Shown in pieces: positions 35,862 through 44,138 of a stretch of DNA of 64,000 bases (within the stretch, counting starts at the first letter, position 1; the number at the start of each line of letters is the position of its first letter). The DNA is from Terriglobia bacterium (GTDB lineage: Bacteria; Acidobacteriota; Terriglobia; UBA7540): the NCBI GenBank assembly GCA_035712365.1, contig DASTAW010000002.1, positions 16,156-80,155 of the forward strand, written 5' to 3'. The notes beneath the pieces are model-generated. The model was not told where the DNA came from and searched no databases. It saw only the letters and a list, made by a program, of their open reading frames with translations. The translations under genes and the position numbers were made by a program.

Positions 35862-36686
35862 ATGGGCGACGTGTTCAATGAAATTGTCAAGCTGCGGAAA
35901 GAAGGCCGCAAGGGAGCACTTGCCACCATCATTCAGGTGCAGGGATCGATTCCCAGCTACGAATGTTCAAAAATCCTGATTCGCGACGACGGCTCGATTG
36001 TGGGCACGGTCGGCGGCGGCTGCGTTGAGGCTGAGGTGTGGTCCGTTGCCCAGGACGTGATGCGGGAAGAAAAACCGCGCCGCCTGCACTTCAACCTGAA
36101 TGCCAATCCGGAATTTGACACGGGCTTGGTCTGCGGCGGCTCGCTCGATATCTTCGTTGAGCCGATTTTAGCCACGCCCACGCTCTATCTTTTCGGCGGT
36201 GGCCACGTTTCGCTCAGCGTATCGAAAGTGGCTGCACTGGCTGGATTTGACATCGTGGTCTGCGATGACCGCGAAGCGTTCGCCAACCAGGAGCGCTTTC
36301 CCTCCGCCGTCGCCACTCACGCCGGGCCGTGGGAAGAAATTTTCCCTCAGATCTCGCCCAACGGCCTCTCTTATGTCGTGATCGCCACTCGCGGCCACAA
36401 GGGCGATCTTGACTGTCTGCGCTGGGCCGTCTCGACGCAGGCGCGCTACATCGGCATGGTGGGCAGCAAGCGGAAGCTGGCCGAGTTCTTCAAAATTCTC
36501 GGCAGCGAGGGCGTTGCCGCCGAGCGCCTCGAGCAGGTGCACTCGCCCGTGGGCCTTGATATCGGCGCCCTCACGCCCGAAGAGATTGCCGTCTCCATCG
36601 TGGCGGAAATGATTGCTGTGCGCAGAAACGTGTCTCCTTCCGCCGCTTCGCTCACCTGGAAGCCCAGGGTGCAGCACACCTCATGA
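35862..36686 (+). CDS. XdhC/CoxI-family molybdoenzyme maturation protein
   Basis: A 274-residue protein with the XdhC N-terminal domain (VQGSIPSYECSKILIRDDGSIVGTVGGGCVEAEV) and a C-terminal Rossmann-like domain (YLFGGGHVSLSVSKVAALAGFDIVVCDDR). XdhC inserts or sulfurates molybdenum cofactor for xanthine dehydrogenase/CO dehydrogenase-type enzymes. The next gene overlaps by four bases (ATGA at 36683-36686). No molybdenum hydroxylase subunit follows in this window. Confidence 0.88.
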   Translation: MGDVFNEIVKLRKEGRKGALATIIQVQGSIPSYECSKILIRDDGSIVGTVGGGCVEAEVWSVAQDVMREEKPRRLHFNLNANPEFDTGLVCGGSLDIFVEPILATPTLYLFGGGHVSLSVSKVAALAGFDIVVCDDREAFANQERFPSAVATHAGPWEEIFPQISPNGLSYVVIATRGHKGDLDCLRWAVSTQARYIGMVGSKRKLAEFFKILGSEGVAAERLEQVHSPVGLDIGALTPEEIAVSIVAEMIAVRRNVSPSAASLTWKPRVQHTS

Positions 36687-37315
36687 GCGTTCCGCCGGGA
36701 CCCCACTCGGAAGCTCCCTCATCGCGGGCTATCGCAGGCATTGTGCTCGCCGCAGGCGAATCTTCGCGCATGGGCGCTGATAAAGCGCTGCTGATGTATC
36801 GCGGCCGGACGTTTCTTGAAAATCTTATCTCGGCGCTGAAGGACGCCAGCATAAGCCGTGTCATCGTGGTTCTGGGCCACCACGCGGAACAAATCCAACA
36901 GCGTACGGATCTTGCGGCGGTTGAAGTGGTCCTCAACCATGATTATCGCCGCGGTCAAACCTCATCGCTGCAGGCGGGGTTGCTCGCGCTGGCAGGAAAC
37001 GAGCCGGAAGGCGTGGTCCTTTGCCTCATAGATCATCCAGTAGCATCACCGGATACGATAAGGAAGCTAATCCATAGCTTTAAGTCTACCCGCAGATCCA
37101 TTGTCATTCCGCAGATCAATGGCACGCATGGCCATCCGGTGCTGTTGGGCAGGGAATTGTTCAGCCAGGTGCTGGCTCTTGGGCCCGATGAGGGCGCCGA
37201 CACGGTCATCCACCAGAACCGCGACCAGACGATGTTCGTGGAAGTCGCGGACCCTGGCATCCTTATCGACGTGGACGACCCAGAAAGCTACCGCAAGTTG
37301 GCTACGCAAGAGTAG
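36683..37315 (+). CDS. MocA/MobA-like molybdenum cofactor nucleotidyltransferase
   Basis: A 210-residue nucleotidyltransferase. GIVLAAGESSRMGADKALLMYRG is the NTP-binding loop; LCLIDHPVASP carries the metal-binding acid motif. It matches MocA-type enzymes that transfer CMP or GMP to molybdopterin. The ATGA overlap with the XdhC gene indicates a joint role. A generic NTP-transferase on sugars is less likely given the neighbour. Confidence 0.86.
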   Translation: MSVPPGPHSEAPSSRAIAGIVLAAGESSRMGADKALLMYRGRTFLENLISALKDASISRVIVVLGHHAEQIQQRTDLAAVEVVLNHDYRRGQTSSLQAGLLALAGNEPEGVVLCLIDHPVASPDTIRKLIHSFKSTRRSIVIPQINGTHGHPVLLGRELFSQVLALGPDEGADTVIHQNRDQTMFVEVADPGILIDVDDPESYRKLATQE

Positions 37316-37462
37316 GGGATGGGCTCGGGCCGTCCGGAAGCGGCCAAGAGCGCAGATGGAACGCAGAAGTTTTCTCCGCCACTTCGCCCTTTCCGTTGCA
37401 TTTCAGAGAACACCATCCCACGCATGCCTCTGGCGTAACCCTAAGTCGCCGAGGCTTCGTGC

Positions 37463-37693
37463 CTAGCGCAACCGGTCCATGTCTCGAATCATTAATCGGA
37501 TCGCCTGAATGAAGCCGGCGATCACGCCGATTGCCACGCACGCCCAGAACACGGCGACATTGTAAGGAATCAGGTATTGGTGAGATTGCCAATCGATCGT
37601 AAAGACAGATGAGGCGGGCACCATACCCTGCAGGATATAGCCCGCACCAGAAAGGCTGGCAACGATCAATAAGGCGATCGAAATTGCGCGCAT
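37463..37693 (-). CDS. Small two-helix membrane protein
   Basis: A 76-residue protein with two hydrophobic helices (about residues 3-24 and 44-68), a polar loop with IDWQSHQYLI between, and a basic tail. It is a single small gene between mocA (convergent) and the sorbosone-dehydrogenase-like gene. No family is recognised. The composition supports a real membrane protein, but evidence is modest. Confidence 0.5.
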   Translation of the reverse strand: MRAISIALLIVASLSGAGYILQGMVPASSVFTIDWQSHQYLIPYNVAVFWACVAIGVIAGFIQAIRLMIRDMDRLR

Positions 37694-37978
37694 GTGCTAA
37701 CCTGGCGCCCCGTTGACGCAATTATAACCTATCGCGCAAGCCGAAAGAAGTCTTACCGCCGGTCTGAGGCAAACTCGCGGACCAATCGCCTTGGGGCAAG
37801 TTTGCAGGGTACGGAGCGTACAGGCTTGATCGAACCACGGAACTTATTGAAAATGAGCGGAAACCAAGCCGACAGCAGGAGCATATCCATTCCCAGACCC
37901 AACGCCAGCTCGACTGGCCTAATGGCCGGACTGGGGGCTGAGCGACATTCAAGCTTGCACCGGCCCAGGCCAGCAGGG

Positions 37979-39172
37979 CTACTCCTTGGACACTCGCCAG
38001 ACCACGTTGCCGACATCGTCAGAAACCAACAGCGAGCCATCCCTGGCCACGGCAACGCCGACGGGGCGTCCTTCCACGGCCTTCTGGTGCGGGTTGGGAT
38101 CGAAGCCGGTCAGGAAGTTCTCCGGGTTAGCAGTAGGCTCGCCGTTCTTGAAAGGAACGAATATTACCTCGTATCCCGAATGGACGCTGCGGTTCCAGGA
38201 GCCGTGTAAGGCAATGAAAGCTCCGTGTTGGTAGCTTTCAGGAAACTGCTTGCCCATATAGAAATTAGATTCCAGCGGCGCCGTGTGCGGACCCACGAGA
38301 ACGTCGGGAACAATGGCTTTGGCCACCAGATCAGGCCGCTGCTTTTTCACGCGCGGATCGAGGTTTTTGCCGATGTAGCTGTAGGGCCATCCCAGAAATC
38401 CGCCATCAGGCACGTGAGTAAAGTAGTCGGGCGGCAGGTTGTCGCCCAGCATGTCGCGCTCGTTGACGTCGGCCCAAAGCACGCCGTTATCGGGATTCAC
38501 GGCCAGGCCCACGGCGTTGCGGAGGCCGCTGGCGTAGATTCTTGCGTTTTTGCCATCGGGATCAGCCACCTGGATGGCGGCACGGCGAGGATCAGACTCA
38601 ACGCAAACATTGCAGTCGGAGCCGGCGGAAACAAACATCTCTTTGCCGTCGCGGCTGAAGACGACGGTGCGGGTTGAGTGCATGCCGCCGCTCGGCAGGC
38701 CCAGGATACGCTCGCTGCCGCCGGTGGGTTTCGAGGTCTCCGGGTCGTAGGGAAAGCGGATGACTTCATCGGTGTCTGCAATGTAGACGTAGTTGCCATG
38801 GAAAGCAATGCCGAAGGGTTCATTCAAGTGATTGGCGAACCTAAACCGGCCGTCGGATGCCTTTCCGTTGCCCGGATCGTGCAAGACGTAAACCGTGTTG
38901 CCGCTCGTATCCGCGAGAAAGACGTCACCGTTGGGCGCCACCGCCAGATAGCGCGGCTCTTTGAACCCTTTGGCGAACAGGGAAACATGGAAGCCTGGCG
39001 GCGCTTTGGGTGTGAAGCCGGGCGAGGTATTGCCAGTCGGCGGATTAGCCACGGTAGGCCCGCTAAACGGCTTGGGCAGCGTCGGCTCCTGGCCATGGGT
39101 CACGCCCCTGACCTGTGCAAAGCCCACAGAGCCACCCAACAAGACGAGAAACAGCAGGTTGATGATCTTCAT
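37979..39172 (-). CDS. Secreted PQQ/sorbosone dehydrogenase-like beta-propeller
   Basis: A 397-residue protein with a signal peptide (MKIINLLFLVLLGGSVGFAQ). Blade motifs GFKEPRYLAVAPNGDVFLADT, EPFGIAFHGNYVYIADTDEVIRF, and GLRNAVGLAVNPDNGVLWADVNERD match the L-sorbosone dehydrogenase/GDL-like six-bladed propellers that oxidise sugars or aldehydes in the periplasm, often PQQ-dependent. The ATG has AAGGAGAG upstream. Co-factor use is inferred. Downstream 37694-37978 is short and mostly non-coding. Confidence 0.82.
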   Translation of the reverse strand: MKIINLLFLVLLGGSVGFAQVRGVTHGQEPTLPKPFSGPTVANPPTGNTSPGFTPKAPPGFHVSLFAKGFKEPRYLAVAPNGDVFLADTSGNTVYVLHDPGNGKASDGRFRFANHLNEPFGIAFHGNYVYIADTDEVIRFPYDPETSKPTGGSERILGLPSGGMHSTRTVVFSRDGKEMFVSAGSDCNVCVESDPRRAAIQVADPDGKNARIYASGLRNAVGLAVNPDNGVLWADVNERDMLGDNLPPDYFTHVPDGGFLGWPYSYIGKNLDPRVKKQRPDLVAKAIVPDVLVGPHTAPLESNFYMGKQFPESYQHGAFIALHGSWNRSVHSGYEVIFVPFKNGEPTANPENFLTGFDPNPHQKAVEGRPVGVAVARDGSLLVSDDVGNVVWRVSKE

Positions 39173-39228
39173 TCGCTCTCCTTAGCAGGTCACGGTTCAA
39201 AAAAAGCTTCAACTTCTATTCTGCCACT

Positions 39229-39588
39229 TCATAAGACCAGCTTGTCGAGCGCCTCGCGCAGCGCGGTGATCGCCAGCATGCTGGCGTGGCGCGAGGCCGC
39301 AGGAAGGCCGCCCAGGCCCGTTTCGATATGTTCGGCGTTGATGGCCGCAATGTCCGGGAGGGGCATTCCTTTGATGGCCTCGGTAAGCCAGGAGCCACAG
39401 GCCACCGCCGGAACGCAGCCTTGGACCTTAAATCTCGCCTCGAACACTATTCCATCACGAACCAGAATCCACAGCTTCATGGCGTCGCCGCAGACGGGAT
39501 TCGCGGCCGTGACCACGGCAGTTGGCTTGTCAATCTCGCCCACGTTGCGTGGATTCTGGAAATGGTCAAGGACCTGGCGCGAATACAT
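39229..39588 (-). CDS. NifU/IscU-like scaffold with third cysteine replaced
   Basis: A 119-residue NifU N-terminal/IscU-like protein. NPVCGDAMKL holds the first cysteine and its Asp; VQGCVPAVACGS holds the second. The third cluster cysteine, normally in the LPPVKxHCS motif, reads LPAASRHAS, so Ala replaces it. Canonical scaffolds use three cysteines to build [2Fe-2S]. Its ATG overlaps the stop of the upstream ZIP gene by one base (39588), implying coupling with a metal transporter. It may be a carrier of another metal or an altered scaffold. Confidence 0.78.
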   Translation of the reverse strand: MYSRQVLDHFQNPRNVGEIDKPTAVVTAANPVCGDAMKLWILVRDGIVFEARFKVQGCVPAVACGSWLTEAIKGMPLPDIAAINAEHIETGLGGLPAASRHASMLAITALREALDKLVL

Positions 39589-40325
39589 CAGGCTCCTGGT
39601 ACAACAAATAATTTGAGCAATATGACCATGACCACGCCCGTGCCCACCGTCAGCGCGATCCGGATGTCCGGCTTCTTATTTACCTCGGGAATCAGGTCAG
39701 AGGCCGCTACGTAAAGCGTTGCCCCTGCGGAAAGCGCCAGCCCAAGAGCTGCCCAGCGGTACGCAAAGCCCATGGCCAGAACGCCCAGAATTCTTGAGAT
39801 GCCGAGAGCCCCCGCCGCTTTCATGCCCGAACCGCGGCCCTTGCCCGCCGTCACCATCACCGAGGCAATCGTAAAACCTTCGGGTATGTTGTGCAGGATG
39901 GTGGCGCCGAAAATCACCATTCCCAGCCAGGTTGAAACCATGAAGCCGGAAGCAATGGCGACGCCGTCGAGAAAAGTGTGGACCAGCAGGCCGCCCAGCG
40001 CCGTGTATGCCACGCGGCTGTGGACAAACTCTTCGGGATGGGTTTCCTCGCCAAAATGGAAATGGCCGGGCCACACGTGCTCGAAGATATGAACAACCAG
40101 ATAGCCTGCCAGGATCAGGACAGGTCCTTCCACCGGCGCCAGGCGCAGGCTTTCCGGAATCATCTCCATCATGGCAGTGGCCAGCATAAAACCGGAGCCC
40201 AGGGCAAGGAAGTATGCCAGAAAAGACCGGCTCCACGCTCTGGCGGATACGATGGAAGCGCCAAACAGATTGGCGAGCCCGGCGGCCACCGCGAGGACAA
40301 GGCTGATCTCAATGGCAAGTAGCAT
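39588..40325 (-). CDS. ZIP-family metal transporter
   Basis: A 245-residue polytopic protein with about eight helices. HFHFGEETHPEEFVHS is the metal-binding loop and LLVHTFLDGVAIASGF plus ILHNIPEGFTIASVM are the ZIP helices with HxxxD and HNxxE motifs. ZIP proteins import Zn2+, Fe2+ or Mn2+. It precedes the NifU-like gene with one-base overlap. The metal is not predictable. Confidence 0.88.
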   Translation of the reverse strand: MLLAIEISLVLAVAAGLANLFGASIVSARAWSRSFLAYFLALGSGFMLATAMMEMIPESLRLAPVEGPVLILAGYLVVHIFEHVWPGHFHFGEETHPEEFVHSRVAYTALGGLLVHTFLDGVAIASGFMVSTWLGMVIFGATILHNIPEGFTIASVMVTAGKGRGSGMKAAGALGISRILGVLAMGFAYRWAALGLALSAGATLYVAASDLIPEVNKKPDIRIALTVGTGVVMVILLKLFVVPGA

Positions 40326-40353
40326 GGCAGTTGGTTGAAGATGCGAAATGGCC

Positions 40354-41436
40354 TCAGCCCGAATGCCGGAAGTGTACGATCTCTCCGTCGTGGACCACGT
40401 ATTCTTTGCCTTCCAGTCTCAACGAGCCGCGCGCGCGGGCCTCGGCGAAGCCGCCGGCATCCACCAACTCATCATAGGTAATCACTTCAGCACGGATGAA
40501 ACCACGCTGAATGTCTGAATGGATTTCGCCGGCGGCGTCGAACGCTGTCATTCCTTCGCGAATGGTCCAGGCGCGGCACTCGTCCTCGCCTACAGTAAAG
40601 AACGAGATCAGGCCCAGCAGTTGGTAGCTGGAGCGAATCAGCCGCGCGATGGCCGACGCCTTCAGCCCGTAACTGGCCAGGAATTCGCCTGCTTCCTCGT
40701 CGCTCAATTCGGAAAGCTCCTCCTCGACTTTGCCGCACACGGCGGTGACGGCGGTGCGCGGCCGCTGCCTCAGCCCGGCCTGGTGCGCAAACTGATCGGC
40801 AGCGTTGGCGCGGGGCGCGTCCTGTTCTCCCAGGTTCAGCACGTAGAGCATGGGCTTGAGGGAGAGAAAAGTGAATCCACGCAGGGCGCGTTCTTCCTCA
40901 GGCGTCAGATCGAGCTCGCGCAGCGGTTTTTGCGCTTCCAGGGCTTCCTTCGCCTTCAACAGGGACTGATGTTCCTTTTCAAGAGACGTGGTTTTCTGCT
41001 TCTTGATGTCCTTGTCCAGCCGCTCCAGTCGCTTTTCAACGATCGCCAGATCGGAAAGCACAAGTTCAAGTTCGACGGATTCGACGTCGCGTTTGGGATC
41101 GACTGTTTCATTCTCGGCAGGAATAGCAGGGTCCTCGAAGGCGCGCACCACGTGCGCGAGGGCGTCCATTTCCTTCAATGCGGCAGAATGCGTTCCGGTC
41201 CGCGCCAACTGGATGACGCTGGCCGGTGTATCTACGTACTCGATGCTGGCGTGGACCACTTTTTTTGGATTGAACATCCCGGTCAGGCGGTCGAGGCGCG
41301 CGTCGGGCACCTTCACGACGCCCAGGCGAGCTTCCGGCTTGCCGCTGGCCAACCTGTTATCCTGGGCATGGGTGAGGATTTTGAACAAGGTTGTCTTGCC
41401 CACCATGCTGAGGCCTACAATCCCAGTCTTGAGCAC
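40354..41436 (-). CDS. YchF-like (Obg-related) GTPase/ATPase, divergent G3 motif
   Basis: A 360-residue protein from GTG at 41436 (AAGGA four to five bases upstream; the frame is open to 41487 with an ATG). P-loop GLSMVGKTTLF, C-terminal TGS-like FFTVGEDECRAWTIREG and a final VHFRHSG end as in YchF. The G3 region, usually DxxGL with a Gly-rich loop, reads VDTPASVIQL, and NxxE at the ATP specificity site reads NLGE. YchF binds ribosomes and is stress-linked. The altered switch suggests changed nucleotide hydrolysis. Confidence 0.83.
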   Translation of the reverse strand: MLKTGIVGLSMVGKTTLFKILTHAQDNRLASGKPEARLGVVKVPDARLDRLTGMFNPKKVVHASIEYVDTPASVIQLARTGTHSAALKEMDALAHVVRAFEDPAIPAENETVDPKRDVESVELELVLSDLAIVEKRLERLDKDIKKQKTTSLEKEHQSLLKAKEALEAQKPLRELDLTPEEERALRGFTFLSLKPMLYVLNLGEQDAPRANAADQFAHQAGLRQRPRTAVTAVCGKVEEELSELSDEEAGEFLASYGLKASAIARLIRSSYQLLGLISFFTVGEDECRAWTIREGMTAFDAAGEIHSDIQRGFIRAEVITYDELVDAGGFAEARARGSLRLEGKEYVVHDGEIVHFRHSG

Positions 41437-41644
41437 AACTTCCTTTCGACTTTGCTGATGAGGTGTAGTGATTTCCAGAACTGTCAAACTTTCGATACTA
41501 ACACATCAGCCCGACGGTGTAGAGGTTGGGAAGGCGGTCACGCGGCGCAGGTACGCATTGACAAAGCAGGTTTGGGTTGCAGGAGGAGAGAGGGAGCCGG
41601 CGGTGGCGAGGGTTCCGCCGGCCCTTGCACGGAAATGGAAAGGT

Positions 41645-42013
41645 TCAGGCTGCTCTGGTTCCGTGAGCAACTTCTGAAGTGGCCACGCTTGGCGCGGTCA
41701 CCCTTTCAGGAAACTCGGCAAAGCCAGTTCGGGTCTTTGCCATCATTTTGCAAACAGCAGCGATCATAAACGCACTTGAGAATGCGCCGAGGAACGCGGG
41801 GATGATGTACTGGCCGCCAATGGCGACACCGGCAAACCAGTGGCCCAACACCGGCGTGGCAACCCATGCTCCCAGCCAGCCCAAGATCCACTTGGCAAAG
41901 AATCCATCAACACCGCCGAGAAAGCGATAACGAATGCCACTATGGATTACGATTGCCGCGATAAAACTGATGATGAACAGTGTAAGAAACGCTCCAAATC
42001 CCATTCCAATCAT
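41645..42013 (-). CDS. Small membrane protein, possibly GlsB/YeaQ-like
   Basis: A 122-residue protein. The ATG at 42013 is preceded by a near-perfect AGGAGGTGA at good spacing and is preferred over 42133. Three hydrophobic segments (about residues 4-26, 40-62, 68-92), with Gly-rich GVDGFFAKWILGWLGAW. Weak resemblance to GlsB/YeaQ/YmgE-type proteins; I would not insist. It lies alone between ychF and the phosphoesterase operon. Confidence 0.6.
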   Translation of the reverse strand: MIGMGFGAFLTLFIISFIAAIVIHSGIRYRFLGGVDGFFAKWILGWLGAWVATPVLGHWFAGVAIGGQYIIPAFLGAFSSAFMIAAVCKMMAKTRTGFAEFPERVTAPSVATSEVAHGTRAA

Positions 42014-42444
42014 TGAAGTCACCTCCTGTTGAATTTTCGAACATTCCGGGCGCCGGACGGGCCGAAACCCGGAATTTCGGGCCCGCATATCGTGCACAAG
42101 GTCAGGGTGGAACACGGACAACGGGTTGTTCAAATTCCGCCCTTAAATACGATTTACTTTTGTTGCGAAAAGGTTGTCCGCGGCCAGCACTTTCAGTTTG
42201 TTGAGGAGGAAACGGGCACAGTGCCCAGCCTGTTCTGGCCCTTGCGGCGTGGAAGGCGTCGTAAGAGCGAATGAACCGAGTTGATGAGTGCAGCCAGGTG
42301 AGAGGCATCGCCTATCTCCCGCGCGAGCATCGGTTCGCTCGTCTCTTTTACACAAACGATTATCTCACTTTGAGGCGCAGCCGTCAAGGGGAATATAGCC
42401 TCGCGCCGAGGCTACGCCTGGCGGCAAGCAGAACGTGCTGCGCG
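42014..42444. other. Intergenic region with hairpin
   Basis: A 430-base gap between the small membrane protein and the phosphoesterase gene. No gene is supported. It holds the hairpin at 42396-42414. Confidence 0.35.
42396..42414 (-). terminator. Perfect 8-bp stem, 3-base loop; candidate end of operon
   Basis: TAGCCTCG and CGAGGCTA flank a three-base loop, 31 bases beyond the stop of the last gene of the MFS/radical SAM/phosphoesterase operon. There is no clear T-tract on the minus strand, so a terminator role is tentative. Confidence 0.35.
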
Positions 42445-43227
42445 TCAGAAACGCCCGCGGGCCCTCTCCTTGTGGGGAAGAACTTCCAGGCAAGTGGTCC
42501 ACCAGCCGGTGGTGATCGTTTCGGCAAATTCTGCTGGCAGGTTTTCCGCTCGCATTTCACCGGCCAGCTTTTCAAAGTCGTACTCGACGGGAATAAATTC
42601 CACTTTCACACTAGCGCCGCTGATGGTCAGCAGCGTGTACCAGACGTTCGTGGCGCCGTCATTTTCCGGCCGGCCCAGCACTCCGACGTTGATGAAGTGG
42701 CGCTTCTCCGGCAGCTCGCGGTGCCATTTGATGCCCGAATGGGTTACGCAACCGATGTCGGCGTTTGCCTGGGCCAGAAGGTATTCGAGAAAAGCATCGG
42801 GGCTGGTGGATTCCCAGAGGAATTCGTTCATCCGGCGGGGCGATCCGTGGCACAACAAGACCGACCTGCCTTCAATCTCAAGGCGGAGCGCCTCCGGCAG
42901 GGTGCGCAGCCAGGCCTTGTTGTCTGCTGACGTGTTCCTGAAGGTGTAGTTATAGCTGAGGCGCGCAAAGTGATTGTCGCGCGGGTCGGTGTATCCGCAC
43001 TGGCAGTCAGCGAGTCCGCCGGCCAGAGAATTGTCATAGTTCCCCTGGATGCATTGCACGCTGTTCTCGCGCAGGAGCGGATAGACGCGGTCGGGATGAG
43101 GGCCAAACGCGCCCAGGTCGCCGAGGCAGTAGAGGCCGTCAGCATGGCGGCGGCGGGCATCATCAAGTGCCGCTTCAAGCGCCAGGTAGTTGTTGTAGAT
43201 GCCGCCGAAAAGCGCAAGCCGTTTCAT
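42445..43227 (-). CDS. Metallophosphoesterase-family protein with altered first metal motif
   Basis: A 260-residue calcineurin-like phosphoesterase. Present motifs: LYCLGDLGAFGPHP (GD), IQGNYDNSL (GNYD), VLLCHGSPRR, and GCVTHSGIKWHRE. The first motif, canonically SDIHGN with DxH metal ligands, reads GGIYNN, so the DxH pair is missing. It overlaps the upstream radical SAM gene by four bases (ATGA). The fold is secure; activity may be lost or use other ligands. It ends an operon with an MFS transporter and a radical SAM enzyme. Confidence 0.83.
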   Translation of the reverse strand: MKRLALFGGIYNNYLALEAALDDARRRHADGLYCLGDLGAFGPHPDRVYPLLRENSVQCIQGNYDNSLAGGLADCQCGYTDPRDNHFARLSYNYTFRNTSADNKAWLRTLPEALRLEIEGRSVLLCHGSPRRMNEFLWESTSPDAFLEYLLAQANADIGCVTHSGIKWHRELPEKRHFINVGVLGRPENDGATNVWYTLLTISGASVKVEFIPVEYDFEKLAGEMRAENLPAEFAETITTGWWTTCLEVLPHKERARGRF

Positions 43228-44138
43228 GGAAGTTTATTCGCACCCGCTTCTGACGCGGGGCCCTCAATCAGCGAACTCACATTGCCGCAGATCGTTCCGT
43301 AGTGGTAGCAGGTGACGCAGGCGTTGTGGCCCAGCGCAAAGTTTGGCCGGGCATCGGCGAGAGTTTGCCCCAGCCGGGCGTCGGGCTTCTCCACCAACAG
43401 CGGACAGACCCAGATGCCGCGGTCGGTAACAACACGAGAATTCGAGCACATCAGCAGTTCACGGTCAAAGCCATCCAGCATCTCTTCACTGAGCAGCGAG
43501 CCCGTATCGATTCCAGCGCGGCGTTCGAGTTCGCGGCCCAGCGGCAGGGCAGGAAGCACCTTGATGCGCGGACGGTCGTATCCGGCGGCGCGCAGAATCG
43601 CGGAAAACGCGGCCAGGGCATGAAGCTCCTCGTCGTCGCTCCAGGTTCGTACCACGGTGACCAGCGGCAGCAGGCCGCGCCCGCTGAGGCGTCGCACGCC
43701 TTCGAGCGCGCTATGAAACACGCCCTCGCCGCGGATGGCGTCATTCATCTCTTCTGTGTAGCCATCCAGGCTGACGCGAATTTCGAGCGAATACCTTGCC
43801 GATCGCTCGATGGCCGCCAGACGGCCGGCGATTCGGTCGTTGATTAACATGCCGTTGGTCAACACCGTGGTTGGCGCATGTTTCAGCGCAAACGCCAGCA
43901 TCTCCGGCAGGCGGGGATGCAGAAAGGGTTCGCCGCCGGTGAAGAATATTTCTTTCACCCCGGCATGGGCCGCGCATTCGATTTCTTCGCGTATCGTTTC
44001 AATACTGAGGAAGCCGAATGTCCTCACGTTGGGACCGCTGTTGTTGAAGCAGTGTAAACAGGCGATGTTACAAAGTGTTCCGCTCACCTGGAACCAGAGA
44101 TTGTCGAGGTGGGTGAGGGTGACTTCAGGAAAATTCAT
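43224..44138 (-). CDS. Radical SAM enzyme with C-terminal cysteine cluster
   Basis: A 304-residue protein from ATG 44138, which overlaps the stop of the upstream MFS gene by four bases. TLCNIACLHC carries the SAM-cluster cysteines (C23, C27, C30). FFTGGEPFLHP is the SAM-binding GGEP motif. The C-terminal part has WVCPLL and NACVTCYHYGTIC, resembling SPASM-type auxiliary-cluster cysteines. Such enzymes modify peptides or make small metabolites. The following phosphoesterase also overlaps by four bases. Product unknown; no obvious precursor peptide is visible. Confidence 0.8.
   Translation of the reverse strand: MNFPEVTLTHLDNLWFQVSGTLCNIACLHCFNNSGPNVRTFGFLSIETIREEIECAAHAGVKEIFFTGGEPFLHPRLPEMLAFALKHAPTTVLTNGMLINDRIAGRLAAIERSARYSLEIRVSLDGYTEEMNDAIRGEGVFHSALEGVRRLSGRGLLPLVTVVRTWSDDEELHALAAFSAILRAAGYDRPRIKVLPALPLGRELERRAGIDTGSLLSEEMLDGFDRELLMCSNSRVVTDRGIWVCPLLVEKPDARLGQTLADARPNFALGHNACVTCYHYGTICGNVSSLIEGPASEAGANKLP

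Noticed and set aside
37753..38055. 100-residue open frame on the minus strand
   Set aside because: Overlaps the end of the sorbosone-dehydrogenase-like gene; the C-terminal 45 residues could be a tiny membrane peptide, but no ribosome site or family supports it.
40519..41769. 416-residue open frame on the plus strand
   Set aside because: Antisense to the YchF-like gene; low-complexity and without family features.
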